Assembly (NCBI RefSeq): GCF_004138215.1
Contig: NZ_RYYS01000042.1
Coordinates: 62,001 to 126,000, forward strand
Source: Anaerophilus nitritigenes
Lineage (GTDB): Bacteria > Bacillota > Clostridia > Peptostreptococcales > Thermotaleaceae
Direction: 5' to 3'
DNA length: 64,000 nucleotides
Part shown: positions 17,797-26,874 of the stretch, one piece after another
Layout of the letters: each line of letters begins with the position of its first letter
How positions within the stretch are numbered: position 1 is the stretch's first letter
The notes under the pieces: generated by a model
Seen by the model: only the letters and a program-made list of their open reading frames with translations
Database searches by the model: none
Told to the model about the DNA's origin: nothing
Translations under genes and position numbers: made by a program

Positions 17797-19464
17797 GTGG
17801 TAAGAAGAACATCAAAAATTAGAGTGATTCCGTTAGGAGGACTTAATGAAATCGGTAAAAATATGATGGCGATTGAATACAAAGATGATATCATCATCAT
17901 AGATTGTGGACTTAGTTTTCCAGAGGACGAGATGCTAGGAATTGATATGGTGATACCAGATATTACTTATTTGATGAAAAATAAAGACAAAGTAAGAGGA
18001 ATTGTTTTAACTCATGGTCATGAAGATCATATCGGCGCGTTACCTTATGTACTTAAAAAATTAAATGTTCCAGTATATGGAACTAAATTAACTTTAGGAT
18101 TGGTAGAGAATAAATTAAAAGAACATAAATTGTTTTCAAGTGTACATATGGAGACTGTAAAACCTGGAGATATAGTAAAATTAGGAGAGTTTAAAGTTGA
18201 ATTTATCCGTACAAGCCATTCAATTGCAGATGCAGTATGTTTAGCAATCCATACTCACTTAGGAACAATTGTGCACACGGGAGATTTTAAAATTGATTTT
18301 ACACCTATTGATGGAGATCCTATTGATTTTCATAGATTAGCTGAACTAGGAAAAAAAGGAGTACTTTTATTATTTGCAGATAGTACAAATGTAGAACGAC
18401 CAGGATATACTATGTCTGAAAAAACTGTGGGTACGACTTTTGAAAATATATTTAGGAATGCAAATCAAAGAATTATTGTTGCTACTTTTGCATCGAATGT
18501 ACATAGAGTACAACAAATCATTGATGCAGCATACAAATTCAACAGAAAAATTTCTGTTTCAGGAAGAAGTATGGTCAATGTAGTAAATGTAGCGATGGAA
18601 TTAGGTTATTTAAAAGTACCAGAAGATATACTGATAGATATTAATGATATTAATAAGTATCCAAATGATGAAGTAGTTGTAATTACTACAGGAAGTCAAG
18701 GAGAACCTATGTCTGCGTTATCTAGAATGGCATCTTCTGAACATAGAAAATTAGAAATTCAGCCAGGAGATATGGTGATTCTTTCTGCAACTCCAATTCC
18801 AGGAAATGAAAAAACAGTAGCAAGAGTAATCAATCAATTATTTCAAAAGGGAGCAAATGTTATTTATGAAGCATTAGCAGATGTACATGTTTCAGGCCAT
18901 GCGTGTCAAGAAGAATTAAAACTTATGCATTCTTTGATTAAGCCTAAATACTTTATTCCTGTTCATGGAGAATATAGACATTTAAAGCAACATGCAAAAT
19001 TAGCTGAAAGTTTAGGAATGCCAACAAGCAATATATTTACAATTGAAACGGGTCAAGTTGTTGAATTGTCTAAAGACTATGCAAGAGTTTGTGGAAATGT
19101 TCCAGCAGGAAATATACTAGTAGATGGATTAGGAGTTGGGGATGTAGGAAATATTGTATTAAGAGATCGAAAACATTTATCAGAAGATGGATTAATGGTA
19201 GTAGTAGTTACTATTAGTAAAGAGGATGGACATGTAGTTTCAGGACCTGATATTATTTCAAGAGGTTTTGTGTATGTAAGAGAATCAGAAGCATTAATGG
19301 ATGAAGCAAGAGCAGTAGTAAGAAATTCTCTTCAAGTCTGTCAAACAAACGGAGTAAGAGAATGGGCAGCTTTAAAATCATCTATAAAGGATAGCTTAAA
19401 AGGTTTCTTATATGAAAAAACAAAGAGAAGTCCAATGATTTTACCAATTATTATGGAAGTATAG
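17797..19464 (+). CDS. rnj: Ribonuclease J
   Basis: A 555-residue metallo-beta-lactamase/beta-CASP nuclease with both 5'-exonuclease and endonuclease activity in mRNA turnover. The N-terminal lactamase domain has the zinc motif THGHEDHIG and HTGDFKID. The beta-CASP segment includes FASNVHRVQQIIDAA. HVSGHACQEEL and FIPVHGEYRHL supply the late histidines. Normal length. The start is GTG at 17797, nine bases after AAGGAG. This is the only RNase J gene in the window; J1 versus J2 cannot be decided. Confidence 0.96.
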   Translation: MVRRTSKIRVIPLGGLNEIGKNMMAIEYKDDIIIIDCGLSFPEDEMLGIDMVIPDITYLMKNKDKVRGIVLTHGHEDHIGALPYVLKKLNVPVYGTKLTLGLVENKLKEHKLFSSVHMETVKPGDIVKLGEFKVEFIRTSHSIADAVCLAIHTHLGTIVHTGDFKIDFTPIDGDPIDFHRLAELGKKGVLLLFADSTNVERPGYTMSEKTVGTTFENIFRNANQRIIVATFASNVHRVQQIIDAAYKFNRKISVSGRSMVNVVNVAMELGYLKVPEDILIDINDINKYPNDEVVVITTGSQGEPMSALSRMASSEHRKLEIQPGDMVILSATPIPGNEKTVARVINQLFQKGANVIYEALADVHVSGHACQEELKLMHSLIKPKYFIPVHGEYRHLKQHAKLAESLGMPTSNIFTIETGQVVELSKDYARVCGNVPAGNILVDGLGVGDVGNIVLRDRKHLSEDGLMVVVVTISKEDGHVVSGPDIISRGFVYVRESEALMDEARAVVRNSLQVCQTNGVREWAALKSSIKDSLKGFLYEKTKRSPMILPIIMEV

Positions 19465-19500
19465 ATAATGATGCAAGATCTTCAAATGAATAAATCACTC

Positions 19501-19540
19501 AAAAGCTATGGATAGACTTGATTTATCTATAGCTTTTTTC
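19501..19540 (+). terminator. Terminator after the RNase J gene
   Basis: Stem AAAAGCTAT-GGATA with TATC-TATAGCTTTT around 19501-19538, followed by TTC. Confidence 0.8.
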
Positions 19541-19615
19541 TATGAGAATATGTTGTAAAACATTGTAGACAATTGTATAATGAAATAATGAATATGTATT
19601 TTTGGAGGTATGTGA

Positions 19616-20629
19616 ATGATATCAAAAATTAAAAGAGTAATAATGATGATGTTAATTGTCGGAGTTGCAGGAATTATTGGAGGAAGATTTTATTTTTATC
19701 AATCGATTCAACCTATAAATGTAAATAGCAATCGTGAAGCTATGGTAATTATTCCAAAAGGTGCATCGACAGGGAATATTGCTAATATATTAAAAGAGCA
19801 AAATTTAATTCAAAATTCATATACTTTTCGTATCCTTAGTAAATGGTCTAGTGCGGATGGAAAAATGAAGGCAGGAACATATTTATTAAAGGAAAATATG
19901 TCAGCTGAGGAAATGATAAAGATTTTATCTAATGGAGAAACAGCAAAAACTACTACAAATATTACAATTCCAGAAGGATTTGAATTTAAACAAATTGTGG
20001 ATCGATTAGAAGCAAGAGGATTAATCAATAAAAATAAGTTTATAGAGATAGCAAATTATGAGGATTTTAATTATGCTTTTTTAAAAGATATACCTAAAGG
20101 AGAAAATAGATTAGAAGGTTTTTTGTTTCCAGATACTTATGAAATAGGAAAAGAAGAAACAGAAAGAGAAATTATTATAAAAATGCTAGATCGTTTTAAT
20201 AATGTATTTAAAGATGAGTATTATAAAAGATCAAAAGAGATAAATATGAATATTAATGAAGTGGTTACTCTAGCATCTATTATAGAAAGAGAAGCTAAGT
20301 TAGATGAGGAAAGACCTATTGTATCTAGTGTGTTTCATAATCGAATCAAAAAGAAAATAAAGCTTCAATCTTGTGCTACGGTTCAATATGTATTAGGTGA
20401 GAGAAAGGTTCATTTAAGTAACAAAGATATTGCCATTGATTCTTTATATAATACGTATAAATATGAGGGGCTTCCGCCTAAGCCTATTGCATCATCTGGA
20501 GAAGCTTCTATAAAAGCTGCTTTATATCCTAAAGATACAAATTATTTATATTTTGTAGTTTCTAAAAATGGTGCGCATCATTTTAGTGAAACATATAAGG
20601 AACATTTAAATGCCAAGAATGCCAATTAA
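19616..20629 (+). CDS. mltG: Endolytic transglycosylase MltG (YceG-like)
   Basis: A 337-residue membrane-anchored murein transglycosylase that cuts nascent glycan strands. One N-terminal transmembrane helix (about 8-28) and a LysM-like segment (VIIPKGASTGNIANILKEQNLI) precede the YceG domain. The catalytic glutamate is in ASIIEREA, with LEGFLFPDTYEI and YNTYKYEGLPPKPI as further hallmarks. The order mltG-trmR-trhP is the same as yrrL-yrrM-yrrN/O in Bacillus. ATG follows GGAGGT. Confidence 0.94.
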   Translation: MISKIKRVIMMMLIVGVAGIIGGRFYFYQSIQPINVNSNREAMVIIPKGASTGNIANILKEQNLIQNSYTFRILSKWSSADGKMKAGTYLLKENMSAEEMIKILSNGETAKTTTNITIPEGFEFKQIVDRLEARGLINKNKFIEIANYEDFNYAFLKDIPKGENRLEGFLFPDTYEIGKEETEREIIIKMLDRFNNVFKDEYYKRSKEINMNINEVVTLASIIEREAKLDEERPIVSSVFHNRIKKKIKLQSCATVQYVLGERKVHLSNKDIAIDSLYNTYKYEGLPPKPIASSGEASIKAALYPKDTNYLYFVVSKNGAHHFSETYKEHLNAKNAN

Positions 20630-20644
20630 CAGATAGGGAAAACT

Positions 20645-20676
20645 AATACGTGAAGGGTATTCACGTATTCCTTTTT
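20645..20676 (+). terminator. Terminator after mltG
   Basis: A 10-bp perfect stem (20645-20654 with 20660-20669), loop GGGTA, followed by CCTTTTTG. Confidence 0.85.
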
Positions 20677-20703
20677 GTTTATTTAAAATTAAAGGAGTTG
20701 TAA

Positions 20704-21363
20704 GTGTTGAGTAATATAGTCAATGAAGCAGTAGAAGAATATATTAGAGATTTGTTACCTGAAAAAAATGATCTATTAAAAGAAATGGAAGAGTTTGCAG
20801 AAATTCATCATGTACCTATTGTGCATCCAGAAGTAGCACAATTATTAAAAGTGATGACAAAAATAAATAAAACAAAGTCTATTTTAGAGGTAGGAACAGC
20901 CATAGGATATTCAGCTATGATTTTTACAAATGCTATGGAAGATGGTAAATTGATTAGTATAGAAAAAAGAGAAGATATGGTGGACTTAGCTAGAAAAAAT
21001 ATTCAAAGAGCAGGACTAAGCTCAAAGATAGAAGTGATACAAGGAAATGCCGAAGATGTATTGCCTACTTTAGAGGGAAAATTTGATCTTGTATTTTTAG
21101 ATGCAGCCAAAGGACAATATATGAAGTTTCTATCCTCTACTATTGATCAATTAAAGCCAGGTGGAGTGCTTATTTCAGATAATGTATTGTATAAAGGAAT
21201 GACGGCTTCTGATGAATATGTAATAAGAAGAAAGATAACAATTGTAAAGAGAATGAGAAAATATTTAGATTATCTTATGAAGCATTCTCAATTAACCACT
21301 TCTATTTTACCCATTGGAGATGGTGTAGCAATTAGTTATAAGAACGAGGAGGAAATAAAATGA
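20704..21363 (+). CDS. trmR: tRNA 5-hydroxyuridine methyltransferase TrmR-like
   Basis: A 219-residue SAM-dependent O-methyltransferase. Motif I is ILEVGTAIGYSAM, the acidic loop is VFLDAAKGQY, and ISDNVLYKG follows. Annotated generally as O-methyltransferase family 3. Its position directly before a U32 peptidase homologue matches Bacillus trmR-trhP, which make 5-methoxyuridine at tRNA position 34. GTG at 20704 (or TTG at 20707) follows AAGGAG. Four-base overlap (ATGA) with the next gene shows coupling. Confidence 0.88.
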   Translation: MLSNIVNEAVEEYIRDLLPEKNDLLKEMEEFAEIHHVPIVHPEVAQLLKVMTKINKTKSILEVGTAIGYSAMIFTNAMEDGKLISIEKREDMVDLARKNIQRAGLSSKIEVIQGNAEDVLPTLEGKFDLVFLDAAKGQYMKFLSSTIDQLKPGGVLISDNVLYKGMTASDEYVIRRKITIVKRMRKYLDYLMKHSQLTTSILPIGDGVAISYKNEEEIK

Positions 21364-22601
21364 AAAAAATTGAATTGTTAGCTCCAGCAGGAGATTTAGA
21401 AAGACTCAAAATGGCCATTATTTATGGAGCAGATGCAGTGTATATAGGAGGTCAAGTTTTTGGCCTTAGAGCTAGTGCAAAAAACTTTTCTTTTGAAGAT
21501 ATGAAGGAGGGAGTTGAATTTGCACATGATAGAGGAAAAAAAGTTTATGTTACTTTAAATATTATTCCGCATAATGAAGATTTAAAAGAGCTTGATGAAT
21601 ATTTAAAAGAGCTTTCTAAAATAGATATTGATGCTGTAATTTTATCAGATCCAGGAACACTTATGTATGTAAAAGAGCATATGCCTCATATGGAAATTCA
21701 TTTAAGTACACAAGCTAATAATACAAATTATATGAGTGCTAAGTTTTGGTATGCTCAAGGAGTAAAAAGAATTGTAATAGCTAGAGAGTTAGCTTTTGAT
21801 GAAATAAGAGAAATAAGAGAAAATACACCAAAAAATTTAGAATTTGAGGCATTTATTCATGGAGCTATGTGTATTTCTTATTCTGGAAGATGTCTTCTAA
21901 GTAATTATATGGCCAATCGGGATGCCAATCGAGGAGAATGTGCTCATCCTTGTAGATGGGAGTATTATTTGATGGAGGAAAAAAGACCAGGAGAGTATAT
22001 TCCAGTGTTTGAAGATGAAAAGGGAACATATTTTTTTAATTCAAAAGACCTATGTATGATTGAATATATTCCTGATTTGATTGAATGCGGATTATCTAGT
22101 TTAAAAATAGAAGGAAGAATGAAAAGCTCCTATTATGTTGCAAATATAGTAAATGTGTATAGAAAAGCAATCGATACTTATTATGAAAATAAAGATCAAT
22201 ATACATATAATCCTAAATGGATGAATGAAATTAAAAAGGCGAGTCATAGAGAATTTACAACAGGATTTTATATGAATAAACCAACACAAAAAGAACAATT
22301 ATATCAAACGAGTTCTTATGTAAGAGAATATGACTTTTTAGGCTTAGTAAAGGATTATGATGATGAAAGTGGTATCGCTACTATAGAACAAAGGAATAGA
22401 TTGTTTAAGGGCGATGAAATTGAGATTATGGGACCGAATATGAAAATATTTACTCAAAAGGTTGAATATATATGGAATGAAGAAGGAGAAGAAATCTCTG
22501 TAGCTCCTCATGCCCAACAAATTATAAAAATAAAGATGAAAGAGCCAGTTGAGAAATATTATATTGTAAGAAAACCTAGAGAAAATCATTCAGATAAATA
22601 A
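21360..22601 (+). CDS. trhP: U32 family tRNA hydroxylation protein TrhP
   Basis: A 413-residue U32 'peptidase' family protein. It begins ELLAPAGDLERLKMAIIYGADAVYIGG and has the family signature around FIHGAMCISYSGRCLLSNYM. Four conserved cysteines (MC, RC, GEC, PC) could hold an Fe-S cluster. Homologues (TrhP/YegQ) are needed for prephenate-dependent 5-hydroxylation of U34 in tRNA, the step before TrmR. Only one U32 gene is present here, where Bacillus has two. Translation is coupled to trmR. Confidence 0.88.
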   Translation: MKKIELLAPAGDLERLKMAIIYGADAVYIGGQVFGLRASAKNFSFEDMKEGVEFAHDRGKKVYVTLNIIPHNEDLKELDEYLKELSKIDIDAVILSDPGTLMYVKEHMPHMEIHLSTQANNTNYMSAKFWYAQGVKRIVIARELAFDEIREIRENTPKNLEFEAFIHGAMCISYSGRCLLSNYMANRDANRGECAHPCRWEYYLMEEKRPGEYIPVFEDEKGTYFFNSKDLCMIEYIPDLIECGLSSLKIEGRMKSSYYVANIVNVYRKAIDTYYENKDQYTYNPKWMNEIKKASHREFTTGFYMNKPTQKEQLYQTSSYVREYDFLGLVKDYDDESGIATIEQRNRLFKGDEIEIMGPNMKIFTQKVEYIWNEEGEEISVAPHAQQIIKIKMKEPVEKYYIVRKPRENHSDK

Positions 22602-22615
22602 ATTCATATAAGTAT

Positions 22616-22678
22616 ACACCACTTTGAACTTGGAGATAATGAAAGTATCTTCATAGATCAAAGGAGGTGTTTCTTTTT
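22616..22678 (+). promoter_or_regulatory. Terminator-like hairpin that covers the ribosome site of the PBP gene
   Basis: ACACC-A-CTTTGA (22616-22627) pairs with TCAAAG-GA-GGTGT (22658-22670), followed by TTCTTTTTG. The 3' arm contains AAAGGAGGTG, the only good Shine-Dalgarno for the next gene. The structure may act as terminator of the trmR-trhP transcript, as a translational lock, or both. Confidence 0.6.
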
Positions 22679-24361
22679 GTGGAGTCTAGGGTAGAACGTA
22701 AAAAGAAAAATCAATATATTCAACAAAAAAAACAAAGAATTATTTTTATAGGAAGTATTTTTACTGTATTACTACTTACTTTAATAGGAAGACTTTACTA
22801 TATTCAAATGGTAAAGGGAGATGAATATTATGAATCTGCTAGAAAACAATGGACAAAGGAAATTCCTATAGGAATTAGCAGAGGAAAAATATATGATAGA
22901 AATCAAAATTTATTGACGAATCGACACAAAAAAGAATATCTGATGGTTTTTCCTAAATATTTTACACCATCTAATCAAAATATAGAAATTTTACAAAAAA
23001 TAAGTGGAAATAAAGCAGATATACTCAAAAATAAAAAAGTACTTAGGGATGAACCTATCAAATTAGAAATTATAAACCATAATAAAGAATTCATAGACCA
23101 AGCTATACATATGAAAGGGATTTTTCCTATTGAATATACAGATCGATATGAAAAAACAGGATTAGCAGCTCATGTGATTGGATATATCAATACTATTGAT
23201 AATAGAGGAGAAAAAGGAATCGAAAAAGTATATGATGAAGTTTTAAAAGAAAATCAAATGTCTAAAGTTGCTGCTATTGTAGATGCACAAAACAGACGTA
23301 TTCCAGGACTGAAGTATGAGATGATCTATGGTTCATCTATTCAAAAAAATATTATTACTACACTAGACTATAATATTCAAAAACTAGTTGAACAAGAGCT
23401 AGACCAATTGAATAAAAAAGGAAGTGTTATTATATTAGATTCAAAGAGTGGAGAAGTTATAGCAATGGCAAGTAGACCAAATTTTGAACAAGATCAAGTT
23501 GTAAAATATTTAAAAAGCACAAAACAAGAGCTTTACAATAGAGCAATTCAGATTTCTTATCCACCAGGATCTATTTTTAAGATTATTGTAGCGGCAGCTT
23601 TTTTAGAAGAAAATATACAAGAAGATACTTTTTTTTGCAAAGGATATGAGGAAATTGATGGAGTGCAAATAAAATGTTCTAGTTTTAAACAAGGAGGACA
23701 TGGAGAAATTCATTTAGAGGAGGCTTTTGCTAAATCATGTAATAGTGCTTTTATACAAATGGGTAAAAGGATAGGAGGAGAAAGAATTGTAGATATGGCT
23801 CAAAAATTTGGATTAGGAGCCAAAACAGAAATAGGATTAGCAGAAGAAGTAGAAGGGAGAATTTCTACAAAAGATCATATAAAAGGAGCAGGAATAGGAA
23901 ATTTATCTATTGGACAAGGTACTTTAGAAGTTACAGCTATTCAAATGGCTAAAATGACTAATATTATTGCAAATGGTGGAGTAGATCAAGGAATTACATT
24001 GATTCAAGGAATTAGTGATGAAAATGGACAAATTATAAAAAAAGTAGATAAAAAACCTATACAAAGAGTAATTTGCCATGAAACAGCACAAAAAATTCAA
24101 AGGATGATGCAACAAGTCATTGAAGTAGGAACTGCTAGGAATGTTAAGTTATATGAAATAGGAAATGTGGCTGGAAAAACTGGATCATCAGAATCAAGTA
24201 GTGAAGGAAAAAAAGTAGTTCATGCATGGTTTACAGGCTATTATCCAAGTAATGATCCTAAATATACTATTACTGTCATGATTGAGGATGGGAAATCAGG
24301 TGGGAAAGTAGCAGCACCTTTATTTAAAAAAATTTTGAAAGGAATATTACAAATAAAGTAA
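22679..24361 (+). CDS. Class B penicillin-binding protein (SpoVD/PBP2-like), next to sigK
   Basis: A 560-residue transpeptidase with an N-terminal transmembrane helix (about 23-42), a dimerisation domain, and a transpeptidase domain. The active-site motifs are SIFK (in PPGSIFKI), SCN (in AKSCNSAF) and KTGSS. C. difficile also has a class B PBP next to sigK, which suggests a role in cortex or sporulation wall synthesis. The start is GTG at 22679, ten bases after AAGGAGGTG; the in-frame GTG at 22667 sits within that site. No PASTA domain is present, unlike vegetative PBP2x. Confidence 0.88.
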   Translation: MESRVERKKKNQYIQQKKQRIIFIGSIFTVLLLTLIGRLYYIQMVKGDEYYESARKQWTKEIPIGISRGKIYDRNQNLLTNRHKKEYLMVFPKYFTPSNQNIEILQKISGNKADILKNKKVLRDEPIKLEIINHNKEFIDQAIHMKGIFPIEYTDRYEKTGLAAHVIGYINTIDNRGEKGIEKVYDEVLKENQMSKVAAIVDAQNRRIPGLKYEMIYGSSIQKNIITTLDYNIQKLVEQELDQLNKKGSVIILDSKSGEVIAMASRPNFEQDQVVKYLKSTKQELYNRAIQISYPPGSIFKIIVAAAFLEENIQEDTFFCKGYEEIDGVQIKCSSFKQGGHGEIHLEEAFAKSCNSAFIQMGKRIGGERIVDMAQKFGLGAKTEIGLAEEVEGRISTKDHIKGAGIGNLSIGQGTLEVTAIQMAKMTNIIANGGVDQGITLIQGISDENGQIIKKVDKKPIQRVICHETAQKIQRMMQQVIEVGTARNVKLYEIGNVAGKTGSSESSSEGKKVVHAWFTGYYPSNDPKYTITVMIEDGKSGGKVAAPLFKKILKGILQIK

Positions 24362-24442
24362 TTTTATTGCAAAGACATGCACACCTTTATCTTTTTACAC
24401 ATATAATTAAAAATGACATAAAATTAGGAGGTGTGCATCTTC

Positions 24443-24859
24443 ATGTGGACGACAATGGCAACTTTATCCTTGATTTTAGCAAAACCTATTTTTACATTTG
24501 TTTCTTATGTATCTAGTAATACTTCTTTTCCAAAACCATTAACACCAGAAGAAGAGGAGCATTATTTAAAATTATATGAACAGGGAGATGAGGAGTCAAA
24601 AAATATTTTAGTAGAGCGAAATTTAAGATTAGTTGCCCATATTGTCAAAAAATATCATAATACAGGTAGAGAAGTAGATGATCTTATATCTATTGGAACC
24701 ATAGGACTTATTAAAGCCATCACTTCTTTTGATAGAAGTAAAGGAACGAGACTTGCTACTTATGCAGCAAGATGTATTGAAAATGCTATCCTATCATTGT
24801 GGAAACATTTTGGGAAATATATGAACGACATTTCCATCCCAGTGTATTTTTTTAATTAG
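24443..24859 (+). CDS. sigK: N-terminal part of split sigma-K gene
   Basis: The late mother-cell sigma factor, interrupted. Residues 1-114 are sigma-K-like: a pro-sequence-type hydrophobic start, then FPKPLTPEEEEHYL, NILVERNLRLVAHIVKKY and TRLATYAARCIEN (region 2). After codon 114 the frame enters inserted DNA and stops after about 24 unrelated residues. The ATG at 24443 has AGGAGG eleven bases upstream; the in-frame GTG at 24431 touches that site. Excision of the 5.1-kb element would join it in frame to the part at 29875. CATATAAT at 24400-24407 may be a sporulation -10 element, but the -35 is unclear. Confidence 0.92.
   Translation: MWTTMATLSLILAKPIFTFVSYVSSNTSFPKPLTPEEEEHYLKLYEQGDEESKNILVERNLRLVAHIVKKYHNTGREVDDLISIGTIGLIKAITSFDRSKGTRLATYAARCIENAILSLWKHFGKYMNDISIPVYFFN
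24779..24785. other. Left attachment core (attL) of the sigK element
   Basis: GAAAATG within codons 113-115 of sigK. The wider match to the right end is ATTGAAAATG versus ATAGAAAATG. The stop codon of the first recombinase lies nine bases inside. Confidence 0.85.
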
Positions 24860-26419
24860 ATTCTGAATTAAATTTCTTTTTTTAGAAATAGTGAGTGTAT
24901 TTATTAACTCAGAAAAACTCATCAATATATTATTGATTGTTTTTATTTCATTTTCATTTATCTGTATAGTATTCTTTTTTTCTTGTAAAGATGTTATTTT
25001 TTTCTCTATTTCTTCAATTTCTTTATGCAATTCGTTTATTTGATCCATAATATAGTTGATTATATGACGATCTTGTCCTTGAGATAAAGTATAAACTAAG
25101 TTTTGTATGGCTTTTTCTTTAATTTTTATATTTTTTTGAAGTCTTTTGATTTCTGAAGTTGTTTTATTTGAAATAAGTGGAATGGTTATTTTATTTTTTT
25201 TCATAATATCATATAATACAGAGGTTTCAGAAGTTAGATCTTGAATAGATTCAATGACTAGTTGATCAATTTCATTTCCATTTACATTGTTCATATTACA
25301 ATTTTGTCTTTTGCTTTTTTCTTTTTGTTCACATATATAATAATATGCTTTCTCACCATTTTTTTTGATTCTACCCATCTTAGGTCTCATAAAGCTACCA
25401 CAATTCTTACATATTAATATTCCTGAGAGTAATGCTTGAGTATTTTTAACTTTTCTAAATGACTTTGATTTATTTTGAGAGATCAATTCTTGAACACGAA
25501 TCCATATATTACTTGGAATGACTCCTAGATGAGTTCCTATGGATATAATCCACTCAGATGTACTTTTTAACGTATTTGATTTATGTTTTTGCTGAAAGGT
25601 TTTATTATAAGCCATAATACCGTTTTTTCCATCAAAATCACTTTTATTCGAATAAACTTCAAAATCATTAGAAATAAAATAATCATAAAGATCTTTATCA
25701 GCAGTAGCATATACTGGATTGGTTAAAATATTTTTTAATGAAAAACGTGTAAAATCTATATTATTTTTTGTTTTTATATGATTTTGAATACAATAAGTTT
25801 CAAGCTTTGTAAGAGACTTAAGTAATAAAAATTGCTCATAAAGTATTTTAATGATTTTAATTTCTTCAGGTACGGGTGATAATTGAAACATTTTACGTGT
25901 TTTACCTTCTTTGTCAATAACTTGAGAAGATTTTGAAATAAATCCTGTAGGGGTAATGCCACCAAGCCATCTACCCGTTTTTGCAAGCTCTAACATATTA
26001 TCACGAATTCTTTCAGCTATGGTTTCTCTTTCAAGCTGAGCAAAAACAGAAGCCGTATACATCATAGCACGTCCCATAGGAGTAGAAGTATCAAATTGTT
26101 CACGTAAAGATATAAAGTCTATATTTTGATTTTGAAGTATTTGAATAGTATTTGAGAAATCAGAAATATTTCTAGATATTCTATCTAATCTATAACATAT
26201 TAAAACTTGAAATTTATAATGAAGAGCATCTTGAATCATTTCTTGATACTTAGGTCTATCAATATTTCCTCCAGAGAATCCTTCATCTTCATAGATGATA
26301 AAATTGTCAATACAATCAAATTTTTTTTGAGCATATTCTTTACAAAGATTGATTTGGGTATGTATGGATTCCCCTTTTCCAGTAAATCTGGATTTTCTTG
26401 AATAAATAGCAATATTCAT
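24794..26419 (-). CDS. Large serine recombinase 1 (SpoIVCA-like), at the left end
   Basis: 541 residues. The resolvase domain begins MNIAIYSRKSRFTGKGESI with the nucleophile Ser8 (YSRKS), and CYRLDRISRNISDFS carries the active-site arginines. A recombinase domain, a zinc ribbon (CKNCGSFMRPKMG...YYYICEQ...QNC) and a C-terminal coiled coil (about 450-520) follow. The minus-strand ATG at 26419 has AGGAGG five bases upstream; the longer open frame upstream has neither a ribosome site nor family sequence. It ends nine bases from attL. It is the best candidate for the enzyme that excises the element. Confidence 0.93.
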   Translation of the reverse strand: MNIAIYSRKSRFTGKGESIHTQINLCKEYAQKKFDCIDNFIIYEDEGFSGGNIDRPKYQEMIQDALHYKFQVLICYRLDRISRNISDFSNTIQILQNQNIDFISLREQFDTSTPMGRAMMYTASVFAQLERETIAERIRDNMLELAKTGRWLGGITPTGFISKSSQVIDKEGKTRKMFQLSPVPEEIKIIKILYEQFLLLKSLTKLETYCIQNHIKTKNNIDFTRFSLKNILTNPVYATADKDLYDYFISNDFEVYSNKSDFDGKNGIMAYNKTFQQKHKSNTLKSTSEWIISIGTHLGVIPSNIWIRVQELISQNKSKSFRKVKNTQALLSGILICKNCGSFMRPKMGRIKKNGEKAYYYICEQKEKSKRQNCNMNNVNGNEIDQLVIESIQDLTSETSVLYDIMKKNKITIPLISNKTTSEIKRLQKNIKIKEKAIQNLVYTLSQGQDRHIINYIMDQINELHKEIEEIEKKITSLQEKKNTIQINENEIKTINNILMSFSELINTLTISKKRNLIQNLIKKIHWDGNVVHIFPKMFPQ

Positions 26420-26614
26420 AAAATCCTCCTCTAATTTTTCTTCTATTTTTTCTTGTATTTTTATATAGTTCTCATAAAAGTATATGAATCTTTGGGCAAT
26501 ATATAGATCAAATTGAAATAAATTTATTATTTCCGAGGTAATAGTGAAAATTAGACAGTTATTTTCAGTATAGTACAAACTCTAAAGTTCATATAAATAA
26601 CAAGGGGGGATAAT

Positions 26615-26821
26615 ATGAAAATTAGAGCATATTTTCCAGAGAGCAAAGATGAAAACAAAGTATTTAAAGAAAAAATAGCAAAAGAACATATGAATATGAT
26701 AAAAGATTATATTGGTCAATTAGCATATTCACAAGAAGAAAAATATATGATTTGGATGAACATTCAATGGGAAATTAAAAAAAGAGCAAAGGATGAAATG
26801 AAGAAGGTATTTCCTAGGTAA
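26615..26821 (+). CDS. 68-residue basic protein, candidate recombination directionality factor
   Basis: It starts at ATG 26615 after AAGGGGGGAT, an excellent ribosome site. The product is small, charged and mainly helical (YIGQLAYSQEEKYMIWMNIQWEIKKRAKDEMKK). It is divergent from recombinase 1, sharing a 195-bp intergenic region, and convergent with recombinase 2. Large serine recombinases need a small partner to run excision, and in C. difficile skin such a factor is encoded inside the element. No sequence family was recognised; the role is inferred from size and position. Confidence 0.6.
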   Translation: MKIRAYFPESKDENKVFKEKIAKEHMNMIKDYIGQLAYSQEEKYMIWMNIQWEIKKRAKDEMKKVFPR

Positions 26822-26874
26822 TAGTAAAAATATGACGGCAAATATCAATATTATTAAAAAATGTGCACAAGAGG

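Noticed and set aside
24417-24442. CATAAAAT as a sigma-E type -10 box for sigK
   Set aside because: Transcription would begin on or after the AGGAGG ribosome site (24426-24431), leaving no usable leader. CATATAAT at 24400-24407 is better placed but has no clear -35.
26420-26578. N-terminal extension of recombinase 1 by 53 residues
   Set aside because: The extension has no ribosome site and no resemblance to resolvases; MNIAIYSRKS with AGGAGG just upstream is the proper start, as in recombinase 2.
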